NCBI GenBank assembly: GCA_002412795.1
Contig: DHVS01000041.1
Location: forward strand, 53,969 to 117,968
Length of the DNA stretch: 64,000 bases
DNA from: a bacterium UBP2_UBA5202
GTDB lineage: Bacteria > Edwardsbacteria > AC1 > EtOH8
Direction: 5' to 3'
Below the pieces are notes generated by a model. That model searched no databases. It saw nothing but the letters and a program-made list of their open reading frames with translations, and had not been told where the DNA came from. Below are positions 18,401 through 27,545 of the stretch, piece after piece. The position numbers and the translations under genes are program-made. The first letter of the stretch is position 1. Each line of letters opens with the position of its first letter.

Positions 18401-19678
18401 ATCTCCGGTGGCCGGATCGATCAGCATCAGGGAGATGGCATCGGCGCTGATGATATCACTGACGATCCTGAGGCCCAGCGACATCACTTCATTTTCGTCG
18501 GTGGCATTGATCACCGTCTGACTCATCTGGTAAAGGGTGGAAAGTTCCTTGATCTTCTGCTGGGCCAGCTGCTCCATCTTGATCTTCTGGATGACCGCCG
18601 CCGCCTGGTTGGCAAAGTTTTCCAAAAGCCGAATGTCATAAGGGCTGAACCCGTCCAGGCTGGAACTTTCGATATCCAGCACGCCGATCACCTTATCCCG
18701 GAACTTAAGCGGCAGGGCAACTTCCGAACGGCAATCGCTCTCCGATTCCACATAGCGCTTTTCCTTGCTGACGTCGGGAACATAAAGGGTCTTTCCCTGG
18801 GCCGCCACCCAGCCGGTTATCCCCTCCTGGCCAACGGCCAGACGGGTATCACGGAACACTTCGGCCCGGTACCCGACTGCGGCCTTAAGATAAAGATATT
18901 TATTCTCCTGATCGGAAAGCAATATGGCGCAATTCAGATAGCCGAATGTTTCCTTGATCAGCAGGGGTATTTTCTGAAGCAGTTCATCCAGATCGGTCTC
19001 GGTCACTGCGGCTTCGCTCAGTTGATGCAGGGCTTCGGCTTCTTTGGTCTTTTGCAGGGCGGCCGCATTCAGCCGGGAATTTTCCAAAGCCACCGCCGCA
19101 TAGCCGGCTATGGAGGCCAGCAATTCCTGGTGTTCAGAATCATAGGCTTCCGTCTTCCGGTAACTCTGGACCGCTATCATTCCCAAAGTATGCTCCCTTA
19201 GCCGGATGGGAACTCCCAGCCAGGAAAGCGCCGGTTTGCCTATCACCTTTACCGGCCGGCCTTTTAGCTTTCTTTCCTTATCCTTCAACAGCAGGGGTTT
19301 CCCGGATTCCAGCACCTGTTCGGTCAGCCCCTGACCCCAGGGTTTTCTGGACCCTGGCAGTTTCCTGCCTTCCTCCACCTCATAAATGAATTCCACCGTT
19401 TTTTCCTGGCGGTGCCACAAAGCCACGTAAAAATTCCGGGCATCCAGCAGGCGGCTGACCTCGCTGTGCAGCCGGGGCCAAAGCTCCTCCATGTCCATTA
19501 CCCGGGCCATGGACTGGGCGATCTGGCTGAGCGCCGAAATCTCTTCCAGCCTTTTCTCAAGATTCTGGACCGAAGCGTGGCTGGCCCGGGCAGGCAGGCC
19601 CGAAGGCTGGTTCTTGGGTTTTACGGTCAGCCCGGGCCTGAGGCCAGGGCCGGATATGTTTTTTTTGATCTTATCCAT
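15443..19678 (-). CDS. Seven-GAF-domain diguanylate cyclase (GGDEF)
   Basis: The 1411-aa protein consists of about seven consecutive GAF domains joined by helical linkers, then a GGDEF domain. The active-site variant is GGEEF (in ARYGGEEFMLVLPE), which is catalytically competent in other enzymes. The inhibitory I-site RxxD (REVD) lies five residues before it. It should make cyclic-di-GMP in response to ligands or redox signals sensed in the cytoplasm; no membrane segment is seen. The ATG at 19678 follows AGGAAACCC and overlaps the HD-GYP gene stop by 8 bp. The in-frame upstream extension is inside that gene. Confidence 0.92.
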   Translation of the reverse strand: MDKIKKNISGPGLRPGLTVKPKNQPSGLPARASHASVQNLEKRLEEISALSQIAQSMARVMDMEELWPRLHSEVSRLLDARNFYVALWHRQEKTVEFIYEVEEGRKLPGSRKPWGQGLTEQVLESGKPLLLKDKERKLKGRPVKVIGKPALSWLGVPIRLREHTLGMIAVQSYRKTEAYDSEHQELLASIAGYAAVALENSRLNAAALQKTKEAEALHQLSEAAVTETDLDELLQKIPLLIKETFGYLNCAILLSDQENKYLYLKAAVGYRAEVFRDTRLAVGQEGITGWVAAQGKTLYVPDVSKEKRYVESESDCRSEVALPLKFRDKVIGVLDIESSSLDGFSPYDIRLLENFANQAAAVIQKIKMEQLAQQKIKELSTLYQMSQTVINATDENEVMSLGLRIVSDIISADAISLMLIDPATGDLVIKASQGLSEETEKQARLKPGQGLAGWVMEQMEPVLTSDLGNDPRFASLSQKEDLGAAILVPLQAKAQLLGVLNINNFRGNPRGFTNEQLQLAQIMASSIAMALERTELVLALDSRASAQKALLETSGLLLGSLQIEEVLARISQEIESLIPFHRLAIYKVDWKTRNLSPMLALGPYQNEIMADPPFSMDEGIVGSIAQTGRPEIIPDTSRDSRTVHVAGTSDDSEAVLVAPLVVDGRSEAVLIIGRKVSNGFYFRELEVASLFANQAAVAWKNASMFEEINRNQGELSEANSRLNLALKRQIEVNTELSTLQYLSSTILSSLKLEEILSVIVEGIRTSLSFDRVLISSAEPDGLNLIHQAASGIPPKEFQEMQLKKMPLSEVSPLMRPEFRISNSFLAPALGQDQAQPWSADTPEVSGLWQEGSRILTPLYSKSRRLLALIQIERPSDGKIPDKKKVRSLEAFANTAVLAIENATLYLDAQNRITELSVLYEIGTIISSELEKQKLLENVVNLIKDKLHYLKVAIFEVEPTTGSLFAGGQSGYEHELEQVHFTVGGNSVVGRVAETGQSLIIPDVRREPLYVVGDQRVLSEIAIPIKHEEQILGVLSIEDDKLDAFDQSDARLLSTLASQVAVAMDNARLYGQAKHLYQEAQRNVRDLSALHNVGTTVSSTLQLQDLLTQVCTILKDTFNYPKIAILLSDPLRGELELMASLGYPENIKETGRRVKIGSEGITGRACLTGESIIVNDVSKESSYICIDQCTRSEMAVPLKLKGRVIGVINVESDIIGDFDRIDLNLLATLATQISVAVENARLYQETEQLAVTDGLTGINNHRYFQSFFERELNRAKRYKHPLALIMLDIDHFKKFNDKFGHPVGDLVLKTVTEILKQQAREVDLVARYGGEEFMLVLPETLKKDAVLLAERIRLAIKKHTLADSQKNPLPGITVSLGVSSYPENGSEKEQLIDYADKCLYKAKAGGRDLVKH

Positions 19679-22600
19679 GGGTTTCCTGGTGAAGTTTAAT
19701 GAATACCCTGACGATCTCTTTGTCAAACTGGGTTCCGGCCGCATCCTGCAGCCGTTTGACGGCCACTTTCAGATCGAAGGCCTTGCGGTAGGGGCGGTCC
19801 GAGGTCATGGCCTCAAAGGCATCGGCCACGGCGATGATCCTGGCTTCCAGCGGTATCTGATCGCCCTTGATCCCCTGGGGATATCCCGACCCGTCGTAAT
19901 GCTCATGGTGGCTGTGGATGATGGGCGCCACCTTAAGCAGGGACTCCACCTCCGACACCAGGTGGCTGCCGATGACCGGGTGCAGTTTGACCTCCTGGTA
20001 TTCGTGGTCGGAAAGCAGGCTGGGCTTGGTCAGGATCTCGTCCCTGATGGCCAGCTTGCCGATGTCGTGCAGCAGCGAACTGAAATCTATCAGTTTGACC
20101 TGTTCCTCCGGCAATTTAAGCCGGCGGGCGATATTCAGGGCGTGGTAGCGGACATTTTCGGAATGGCCCTTGGTGTAGGGATCCTTGGCGTCCATGGCCG
20201 CCACGAAGGCTTTGAGGGTGCCGTAATAACTGCGCTCCAGGTCGCTGTACAGCCTCAGGTTGTCTATGGCGACCGCCGCCTGATAACAGAAAAGCTCCAG
20301 CAGCCGGACCGTTTCCAGGCTGGGGACCTTTCCATCCGCCGGTTCATCCACCGTCAGGTAGCCGATGTGCCTGTCCTTGATGGTCAAAGGCACCAGCAGG
20401 ACATCGTCGCTTTGCCAGTCCCCGCTGGGCTGGTATTTTTTATTCACCAGCTTTACGGAAAAATCTATTCCCCGGGCATCATGGGGGATGTAGTATGAGT
20501 TGCTGTAACGGTATTTTTTGTCAAATATCTTCTCCAAATGTTCGGCCTTGGCCGGAGAGGCCTTGAGGATTGACGAGACCTCCTTGGCTGTCATCCCAAA
20601 ATGGGCTATATGGCTGTTGCCGCCCTCCTCGTTTTTAAGCACCAGTACCGCCCGGGAAAACATTTCGGTTCCGGCGATCCCCTCCATGGTCAGGTCCAGT
20701 TTTTTCTGAATGTCCCCGGCCCGGGCCACCTGCAGGCTTATCCGGAACAGGTCGGACAGCTTGTTCTTTTCATTCAGTAGTTCTTCCTGGGCTTTTTGCC
20801 TCTCGGTAATGTCCTCTATGGTTCCCTCGTAATAAAGCACTTCGTTCTGCCCGCCCTTTACTACCCTGGCGTTTTCGCTGATCATCAGGATCTTGCCGTC
20901 GGGGCGCTTCCAGCGGGCCTCAAAGCCCAGCACCTGCCCGTCCCGCTCCATCAGTTCCTTGAACCGCTGGCGGGTGCTGGGTTCCATGTAGCCCGATTTA
21001 TTAAGGTCCAGCGAGATCAATTGTTGCAAATTATCAAAGCCCAGCATTTTGACCAGGGCCGGATTGGCCAGCAAAACCTTTCCCTCGGGTGTGGTGCGGT
21101 AAACCCCCTCCACGATGTCTTCAAATATCTGGCTGTATTTTCGCTCCGATTCGGCCAGTTTCTGCTCGGCCTGCCGCTGTTCGGTGATGTCCTCAACCGT
21201 TCCCTCGTAATAAATGACCTTCCCCGACCGGTCCTTTACCACATGGGCGTTCTCCCTGGCCACCATCACCGAACCGTCTTTTTTTCTCCATTCGCTGACC
21301 CAGTTCTTTACCTGTCCCCTGCGGCTCATTTCCCCGACAAATTCCCTCCTGTCCTTCTGGTCGGGATACCCCTCCTTTTGGATGTCCCTGGCCATAAGTT
21401 CCTCCAGGCTGCCGTACCCCAGCATCTTGACTATGGACTGGTTGGCCAGCAGTATCCTGCCCTCCGGGGTGGTGCGGTATATCCCCTCGGCCACTCCTTC
21501 CAGCACCTGCTGGTATTTCATCTCGGACTCGGCCAGCTTCTGGGCGGCTTCCGTTTCCTGGGTGATGTCCCTGATCACCGTGATGACCCGGGTTACCCGC
21601 CCGTTCTCTGCGATCGGGATCTTACGGGTCTCGGTCAGCACCGTTTTTCCGGAAACAGCATTTTGCCCCCGGGTGACCAGAGGCTGGCCGGTCTCAAACA
21701 CCCGGAGGTATTCTTCGCGGGCGCCGTCTTCCAGGAAAGGACATACGTCAAAAAGATTTCTCCCGGCCGGCTCTTTCCCCAGCTCCAGCTGCCGGCACCA
21801 TTCCGCAAACAACGCATTGGCCAGTATGATTTTCAGGTCCCGGTCCACCACGTAAATGGCGTCGCCGATGGAATCGATGGTGGTGCGGTACTGGGCCTCG
21901 GAGGACCGCAGTATCTCTTCCATGGTCTTGCGTTCGGTGATGTCCAGGGCCATTCCCAGCCCCGCAGGCTGGCCGTCATAACTGGCCGTGCTCCCGGAAA
22001 AATCCACCCAGCGCACCTGGCCGTTCTTGCGGATAATTTTGAACTCGTAATTGGCCGGCACCTTCTCCCCCCTTTGCCGGGCCAGGCCCCTCTGTTTAAC
22101 CATTTCCCGGTGGTCGGGGTGGATCAGCTCCCAAAAATTCAGGCCCAGCATTTCTTCCGGGCTGTAGCCGGTAAGGACCTGACAGGCGGGATTGGCATAG
22201 ATGAACTTTTCCCGGTAGGCTAAGATCCCGGCCGGGCTGGCCTCGGCCAGTGACCGGAACCTGGTCTCGCTTTCCCTCAGGATCTGCTCCGCCTTCTTTT
22301 GTTCGCTGATGTCAACGATCACGCCCCTTAAACCCCTGATCTTTCCTTCTTCAAGCACCGGGCTGACATAGATGCTGATGGGAAAAGTGCTGCCGTCCTT
22401 GCGCAAAGCCAGGTATTCCTGGTTCTCGGCCGGATTCCCCTTCAGCCTGCGTGTTATGTTCTGTCCTGCCCTGTCCCTGTCCTGCGGAGCCAGCATGTTC
22501 AGGACCCTGATCCCCTGGTCAAAATCACCCTGGTCATAACCAAACTGAGCGAACCCTGTTTTATTGGCATAAATCAGAAGCCCCTGGCCGTCCATCTCAA

Positions 22601-25289
22601 ATACCGTCTGGGGCAGGGTGTCGGCCAGTTCCCGGTATTTTTGTTCGGAGGCCTTAAGCCTTTGCTCGTTAAGCTTGCGCTCGTTGATGTCTATGTTGAA
22701 CTCCGCCACCAGCCACTGGCCGGACGGGTTTTGGAACGGTATGCTGTGTACCTCCACCCAGCGTTTTTCCCGTTCCAGATATTCTTCGGTGACAATGGTC
22801 TGTTTATCGCGCAATGCTTTGGAAATGCCGCAGGTGGGACAGACATCTTTCCGGCCCATGAAATATTCATAGCACTTGCGGCCGGCCGGCTCGCCGTATG
22901 ATTTTTTCCATTCGGGATCGATGTAATGGACATTGTACTCGGCGTCTATAATGTCAAACCCGGTCTTGGTGGCTCCCAGGGCGTATTCAAACCTCTTATT
23001 CAGGTCGCTGATGGCATTTTCCGTCTGTTTCCGGATAGTGATGTCGCGGCACAGGGTAACGATCCGAACACCAGATTCGGTTTTTACCACTGTGGCGTTG
23101 ATCTCGATGGGCACCAAAGTGCCGTCGGGATGAGCATAGTTGATTTCCAAACCCCGCACCGAACCCTTTTTGGCGCAAGCCTCCACAGCCAGCCGGTTGC
23201 GTTCCATGTCTTGGGGCGCAGTCCATTCAGTCACCGGCCGTCCCATGATTTCAGCCTGAGATGCCCGGCCGGTAAGCCGCACATACGCATCGTTGGCATC
23301 AATCACTTTTCCCTGTCCGTCTATGATCACAAATCCCGTATCGGTTGTTTCCACCAGGCCCCGGTATTTTTCTTCGCTTTCGGCCAAAGTAAGCTCCGCT
23401 TTCTTACGCTCGGTAATGTCGCGGTTGATGCCAAGCAAGCTTTGGGGACGACCGTTTTCATCCATCAGCACAATGACGGTAATCTGGCACCATAAAGTGC
23501 CGCCTGATTTTTGCCGGCATTCCAGGTCAACCGTATTGGAAACTTTCGGTGGCAGCGGCCCTTTCTTCATCAGATCTGCAAAGCCCTGTTGAACGGCTTT
23601 GAGCCGTTCCTGTGACCCCGGGGCTACCAGACCCTCTATCCCAAGTTTCATGGCTTCGGCGACTGAAAATCCCAGCAAACGTTCTATCGCCGGACTAATA
23701 TAGAGGAAACAGTTGTCCAAACCAGCCGTCCAAATTACCTCATTGCTGTTAGTGGCGAGCAGCCGGTATCGCTTCTCGCTTTCGGCCAGGGCCATTTCGG
23801 CCTTTTTGCGCAACGCAATGCTCCGGCCCACCGCCACTATGTTGGTAGGCCTGCCCTCCAGGTTGTGAAGCAGACTGGTGGAATATTCCAGCGGGAACTG
23901 GCCGTTTTTAGAGGTCAGCACATTCACCTGGACATTGCTGACACTTCCGTAATCCAGTGTCTTCTGGAAATTATGCAGGGCCAGGCCCCGGTCATCCGGG
24001 GCGATGAAAAGGGAGAAATTCTTGCCGGTCAGTTCCTCCCGGGAGCCAAGCTCCAGCAGTTCAATAGCCTTGTTGTTGGCTTCGGTAAAATTGCCGCTAA
24101 GGTCGGTGATTATGACGGCATCCGGAGTGGCGGCAAAAATGCTTTTGATGACATCCCGCTCCCTTTTCAGGTCATCTTGTACCTTCTTCTGTTCGGTGAT
24201 GTCGCGGGCCACCCCGATAAAGCCCAATGCTTCTCCTTCGGAATTCTTTAGCAGGGTGGTTGTCATTTCGGTGTAAAATACCGTCCGGTCCTTTTTGATG
24301 TGCCCCACTGTCCCGGCGTTCAGCCCCTTTTCCATCACTTTTTGGTTGAAGGGCAGCACCTCCCGTTCCATTTGCGAATTGGAGTGTGAAATGCTGATAT
24401 GCTTTCCCAGCATCTGCTCCGGCGTATAGCCGTGCATCTCGGCCCATGAATGGTTGACAAAGGTCAATATCCCTTCCAGATCGCAGACCGCCACCCCTTC
24501 GCCCACCTGCTCGGCTATCCGGGCCAGCCATACCTGGCGCTCCTGGGCTTTCAGCAGCTGGCGGTTCTTTGATCCCAGTTCCACCATGTCCTGCCTGATG
24601 GTGCCGGCCATGGTGTTGAAAGCCGAAACCAGCCGGCCCAGTTCATCTTTTCTTTTTATGTTTATCCGGTGATCGTAGTTGCTTTTTACCAGCTGGTCGG
24701 CGCCCTCTGTCAGGGCCTCGATCGGCTTTCCCAGGTACCGGGCCACCAGCCAGCCGGCGGTCAGGCATACCCCCAAACCCAGCAGCAGGATCAGGTAATT
24801 GAATTGATTGGTCCGGTGATAAATGGCCAGTATCTTGTTTTCATAAAAGCCCACCTGTAGCATGCCCCAGTCCCGGCCTTCCACTTTGATGGGAATAAAT
24901 AATTCATGGATTTCCTGGCCGTCGAATACATGCTTATGAATATCCCCTTCTTGCTGTCTGGGATTTTCCTGATAATTCTCAATGGCCTGCCTTACGGATT
25001 TGCTGCCGGTGGCGGCCAGAGGTACGGCCGAATTATCGTAAACAACGGCATAGGCAATCTCCGGGCGCCGGACGAATTTTTTCACGTTCTTTTCCAGCGC
25101 GGCGAAATCGTTATTCAGCAGCGACTCTTCCACATTAAGCGCCAGCATGTCAGCCATGGTTGCCGTATGGGACCGGAGCTCGGTCCGCCAGGCCTGGCCC
25201 TCCCAAAAGGTATGATTAAGGGATATGGACACGGCGACGGCTCCGGCCACCGCGGCAGTGATCAGGCCTATTTTAAGTGATAGTTTCAT
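19671..25289 (-). CDS. Multi-PAS sensor with GAF and HD-GYP phosphodiesterase
   Basis: The 1872-aa protein begins with a transmembrane helix, a periplasmic sensor domain (about 30-160), a second helix and a HAMP domain. About ten PAS/PAC units follow, each ending in an ITERKKAE-like linker. Then come a GAF domain and a C-terminal HD-GYP domain with HDIGKLAI, the HHEHYDGSGYPQG block and the DAFEAMTSDRPYR tail. HD-GYP enzymes hydrolyse cyclic-di-GMP. One PAS (near residue 800) carries a CPTC motif. It starts 10 bp after the solute-binding protein gene and overlaps the diguanylate cyclase gene, so opposing activities are co-expressed. Confidence 0.92.
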   Translation of the reverse strand: MKLSLKIGLITAAVAGAVAVSISLNHTFWEGQAWRTELRSHTATMADMLALNVEESLLNNDFAALEKNVKKFVRRPEIAYAVVYDNSAVPLAATGSKSVRQAIENYQENPRQQEGDIHKHVFDGQEIHELFIPIKVEGRDWGMLQVGFYENKILAIYHRTNQFNYLILLLGLGVCLTAGWLVARYLGKPIEALTEGADQLVKSNYDHRINIKRKDELGRLVSAFNTMAGTIRQDMVELGSKNRQLLKAQERQVWLARIAEQVGEGVAVCDLEGILTFVNHSWAEMHGYTPEQMLGKHISISHSNSQMEREVLPFNQKVMEKGLNAGTVGHIKKDRTVFYTEMTTTLLKNSEGEALGFIGVARDITEQKKVQDDLKRERDVIKSIFAATPDAVIITDLSGNFTEANNKAIELLELGSREELTGKNFSLFIAPDDRGLALHNFQKTLDYGSVSNVQVNVLTSKNGQFPLEYSTSLLHNLEGRPTNIVAVGRSIALRKKAEMALAESEKRYRLLATNSNEVIWTAGLDNCFLYISPAIERLLGFSVAEAMKLGIEGLVAPGSQERLKAVQQGFADLMKKGPLPPKVSNTVDLECRQKSGGTLWCQITVIVLMDENGRPQSLLGINRDITERKKAELTLAESEEKYRGLVETTDTGFVIIDGQGKVIDANDAYVRLTGRASQAEIMGRPVTEWTAPQDMERNRLAVEACAKKGSVRGLEINYAHPDGTLVPIEINATVVKTESGVRIVTLCRDITIRKQTENAISDLNKRFEYALGATKTGFDIIDAEYNVHYIDPEWKKSYGEPAGRKCYEYFMGRKDVCPTCGISKALRDKQTIVTEEYLEREKRWVEVHSIPFQNPSGQWLVAEFNIDINERKLNEQRLKASEQKYRELADTLPQTVFEMDGQGLLIYANKTGFAQFGYDQGDFDQGIRVLNMLAPQDRDRAGQNITRRLKGNPAENQEYLALRKDGSTFPISIYVSPVLEEGKIRGLRGVIVDISEQKKAEQILRESETRFRSLAEASPAGILAYREKFIYANPACQVLTGYSPEEMLGLNFWELIHPDHREMVKQRGLARQRGEKVPANYEFKIIRKNGQVRWVDFSGSTASYDGQPAGLGMALDITERKTMEEILRSSEAQYRTTIDSIGDAIYVVDRDLKIILANALFAEWCRQLELGKEPAGRNLFDVCPFLEDGAREEYLRVFETGQPLVTRGQNAVSGKTVLTETRKIPIAENGRVTRVITVIRDITQETEAAQKLAESEMKYQQVLEGVAEGIYRTTPEGRILLANQSIVKMLGYGSLEELMARDIQKEGYPDQKDRREFVGEMSRRGQVKNWVSEWRKKDGSVMVARENAHVVKDRSGKVIYYEGTVEDITEQRQAEQKLAESERKYSQIFEDIVEGVYRTTPEGKVLLANPALVKMLGFDNLQQLISLDLNKSGYMEPSTRQRFKELMERDGQVLGFEARWKRPDGKILMISENARVVKGGQNEVLYYEGTIEDITERQKAQEELLNEKNKLSDLFRISLQVARAGDIQKKLDLTMEGIAGTEMFSRAVLVLKNEEGGNSHIAHFGMTAKEVSSILKASPAKAEHLEKIFDKKYRYSNSYYIPHDARGIDFSVKLVNKKYQPSGDWQSDDVLLVPLTIKDRHIGYLTVDEPADGKVPSLETVRLLELFCYQAAVAIDNLRLYSDLERSYYGTLKAFVAAMDAKDPYTKGHSENVRYHALNIARRLKLPEEQVKLIDFSSLLHDIGKLAIRDEILTKPSLLSDHEYQEVKLHPVIGSHLVSEVESLLKVAPIIHSHHEHYDGSGYPQGIKGDQIPLEARIIAVADAFEAMTSDRPYRKAFDLKVAVKRLQDAAGTQFDKEIVRVFIKLHQETHG

Positions 25290-25299
25290 GCTTGATATT

Positions 25300-26028
25300 T
25301 TATAACAGCCATTTTTGATATAATTGTTTCAGAAATCCCGCGCGTTCCAAATCGTCCAATATTTGGTTGACCTGCATGATCAACGACTTTCTGCCCTTGG
25401 CGGCGGCGGCCGACATTCCGCAGGGGGAAAAGGGAGTGGCTGGTATCTTGTATTTCGCGTTCTGCTTGATAAAATAACGCGACGCCAGATAATCGTTGAA
25501 GACCGCATCCACTTCGCCCCGGTCCAGCGCGGCAAAACTTTGACCGGTAGTGGAAAAACTTTTGAATTCAAAGCCCAATTTGACGGCGTTGTCCCTGGCG
25601 TATTTTTCTCCGGTAGCCATTTCCTTGACCGCCACCCGGCAGCCTTTCAATTTGTCCAGTGAATTTATCGTTTTGTCTTTTTGCCGCACCACTATCACCA
25701 GACCCGAGTTCACATAGTTACGGCTCAGAGCATACCGCCGCTGGCGCTCCTCGGTTGAATGCAGAGCCGCTATCACCAGGTCGGCTTGGCCGGCATCCAG
25801 GGCCGGCAGCAGTTTGTTGAAATCCATCTGGACCCATTTGATCTTTACCCCCATCCGGCGGGCTATCTCCTGCCCCAGTTCAATGTCGTATCCGTTCAGT
25901 TTGCCCTTATCGTCTTTGAACTCAAAGGGCGGATAATCTCCGGTGGCCACCACCAGGATCTTTTGGGCCCGGGCCGGAAACCAGGTAAAGACAAGCAACA
26001 GCAAAGAAGCGAAAAATATCCTTTTCAT
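25300..26028 (-). CDS. Periplasmic amino-acid-type solute-binding protein (SBP family 3)
   Basis: The 242-aa protein has a cleavable signal peptide (ARAQ) and the family-3 solute-binding fold: GDYPPFEFKDDKGKLNGYDIEL, then LDAGQADLVIAAL and a C-terminal DRGEVDAVFNDY. Such proteins bind amino acids or related ligands for ABC transport. No permease or ATPase is next to it. Instead it overlaps purD by 4 bp and lies 10 bp before a giant membrane sensor, so it may deliver ligand to that sensor (inference). Confidence 0.88.
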   Translation of the reverse strand: MKRIFFASLLLLVFTWFPARAQKILVVATGDYPPFEFKDDKGKLNGYDIELGQEIARRMGVKIKWVQMDFNKLLPALDAGQADLVIAALHSTEERQRRYALSRNYVNSGLVIVVRQKDKTINSLDKLKGCRVAVKEMATGEKYARDNAVKLGFEFKSFSTTGQSFAALDRGEVDAVFNDYLASRYFIKQNAKYKIPATPFSPCGMSAAAAKGRKSLIMQVNQILDDLERAGFLKQLYQKWLL

Positions 26029-27296
26029 TTTCCCGCCCCCCTTCTTCCTATGTCTTTCCGGTAATGCATCCCGGAAAAGTTGATTCTTTTCAGCGCCTCA
26101 TAACCATTTACCAGGGCCGATTCCAGGTCATGACCGACCGCTGTCACCCCCATCACCCGGCCCCCGGCGGTAACAAGTTTGCTGCCTTGCTTAGACGTTC
26201 CGGCCTGGAATATTTTTATGCCTGATCCTTCTTGGGCCGAATAAATCCCGTTGATCTCAAAGCCTTTCTGGTAACTGCCGGGGTATCCGCCGGAGGCGGC
26301 CACAATGCAGGCGGCGCTTTTGGTTGACCATTTTATTTCTGCAGGCTTAAGGCGGCCCTCGGCGCACGATAATAGTATCTCAGCCAGGTCGGACTCTAAA
26401 AGCATCATGTAGCTCTGGGTCTCGGGATCCCCGAACCTGGCGTTGAACTCCAGCACCTTAAAGCCTTGAGAGGTGCGGATCAGACCCGGGAAAAGACAGC
26501 CCCGGAAAGGCGAGCCGAGGTCGGAAAGCGCTTTTAACGCCGGCATCACAATGGCCTTTTCTATCTCAGCCATCATCTCCGGGGTCACCCAGCCCACCGG
26601 GGCAAAGCTTCCCATACCGCCGGTGTTGGGCCCCAGGTCACCGTCAAAGGCCTGCTTATGGTCCTGGGAGGCCGGGAACAGCGCGGCCCTCCGGCCGTCG
26701 CAGAAAGCATGGACGGAGATCTCCTGCCCTTCCAGAAATTCTTCGATGATGACCTGATTCCCCGAGGCCCCGAATGCTTTTTCCACCATGGCCGAGCGCA
26801 AAGCGGCCTGGGCCTGTTCTTGGTTTTGGCAGATGATCACGCCCTTGCCCAAAGCCAGGCCGCTGGCCTTGACCACCAAAGGGTATCTTTGGCAGTTAAG
26901 GTGATCCAGGGCCTTTTTGTGATCCTCAAAAACTGCGTAATCTGCGGTGGGGATGTTGGCTTTCCACATCAGATCCTTGGAAAAAGCCTTGGATGATTCT
27001 ATCTGTGCCGCTTTTTGGGTAGGACCAAAGATCTTAAGGCCTTTTTGCTGAAAGACATCAACCACCCCGGAGGCCAGGCAGTCGTCCGGACCCACCACGG
27101 TCAGGTCAATGCCGTGTTTCAGGGCAAAATCAGCCAGACCAGGGTTGTCGCTGGCCTTGATATCAATGCATTCTCCCAGCTCCGCCAAACCGGGATTTCC
27201 CGGGGCGCAGTATATTTTTTTAACCAGGGGGCTTTGGGCCAGTTTCCAGCCCAGGGCGTGCTCCCTGCCGCCAGAACCGATCAACAGTATCTTCAT
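26025..27296 (-). CDS. purD: Phosphoribosylamine-glycine ligase
   Basis: PurD performs the second step of purine synthesis. The 423-aa protein has the N-terminal LIGSGGREHALGWKL motif, an ATP-grasp core (KASGLALGKGVII, GPNTGGMGSFAPV) and FNARFGDPETQ. Length matches the family. It is the first gene of the run that continues with the solute-binding and cyclic-di-GMP genes, an unusual partnership, coupled by an ATGA overlap. Confidence 0.97.
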   Translation of the reverse strand: MKILLIGSGGREHALGWKLAQSPLVKKIYCAPGNPGLAELGECIDIKASDNPGLADFALKHGIDLTVVGPDDCLASGVVDVFQQKGLKIFGPTQKAAQIESSKAFSKDLMWKANIPTADYAVFEDHKKALDHLNCQRYPLVVKASGLALGKGVIICQNQEQAQAALRSAMVEKAFGASGNQVIIEEFLEGQEISVHAFCDGRRAALFPASQDHKQAFDGDLGPNTGGMGSFAPVGWVTPEMMAEIEKAIVMPALKALSDLGSPFRGCLFPGLIRTSQGFKVLEFNARFGDPETQSYMMLLESDLAEILLSCAEGRLKPAEIKWSTKSAACIVAASGGYPGSYQKGFEINGIYSAQEGSGIKIFQAGTSKQGSKLVTAGGRVMGVTAVGHDLESALVNGYEALKRINFSGMHYRKDIGRRGAGK

Positions 27297-27315
27297 TGAA
27301 TTTTAATATTTTTTC

Positions 27316-27461
27316 ACCACCAAGACACTAAGCCTACCCTGCCCGCACGCCGTAGGCGTGAGCTGAGTCGCATGGGCGCAAAAATAGCAATTCACGATTT
27401 ACGATTCACGGTTTGACTTGGTGCCACTTCGGCACCGCTCAGTGCAGGCTTATGCCTTGGT
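27316..27461. repeat. Gene-less inverted-repeat element (copy C)
   Basis: ACCAAGACACTAAGCCT (27318-27334) and AGGCTTATGCCTTGGT (27446-27461) are imperfect inverted repeats of the CCAAGACACTAAG type also seen at the ends of the 41.5-kb element. Inside are a hairpin CACGCC-GTA-GGCGTG (27347-27361), a second hairpin GGTGCC-ACTTC-GGCACC, and short AT-rich repeats of CACGATTTACGATTCACG type. No ORF is present. Confidence 0.55.
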
Positions 27462-27485
27462 AGCTAAGTGATTTATAATAGCACG

Positions 27486-27523
27486 AAAAAACGGCCCTGT
27501 CAATATCAATAATCACAAGGCCG
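27486..27523 (-). terminator. Rho-independent terminator after miaA
   Basis: On the minus strand CGGCCTTGT and ACAGGGCCG form a 9-bp stem (one G-U pair) around a 14-nt loop, followed by six T. It lies about 20 nt after the miaA stop and would end the mutL-miaA transcript. Confidence 0.8.
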
Positions 27524-27545
27524 GTATAATGTTAGGGGATGGTTG

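Noticed and set aside
20796..22223. 475-aa plus-strand frame opposite the PAS-sensor gene
   Set aside because: It is a shadow of a GC-rich gene; the minus-strand frame has clear PAS repeats and the plus frame shows no domain pattern.
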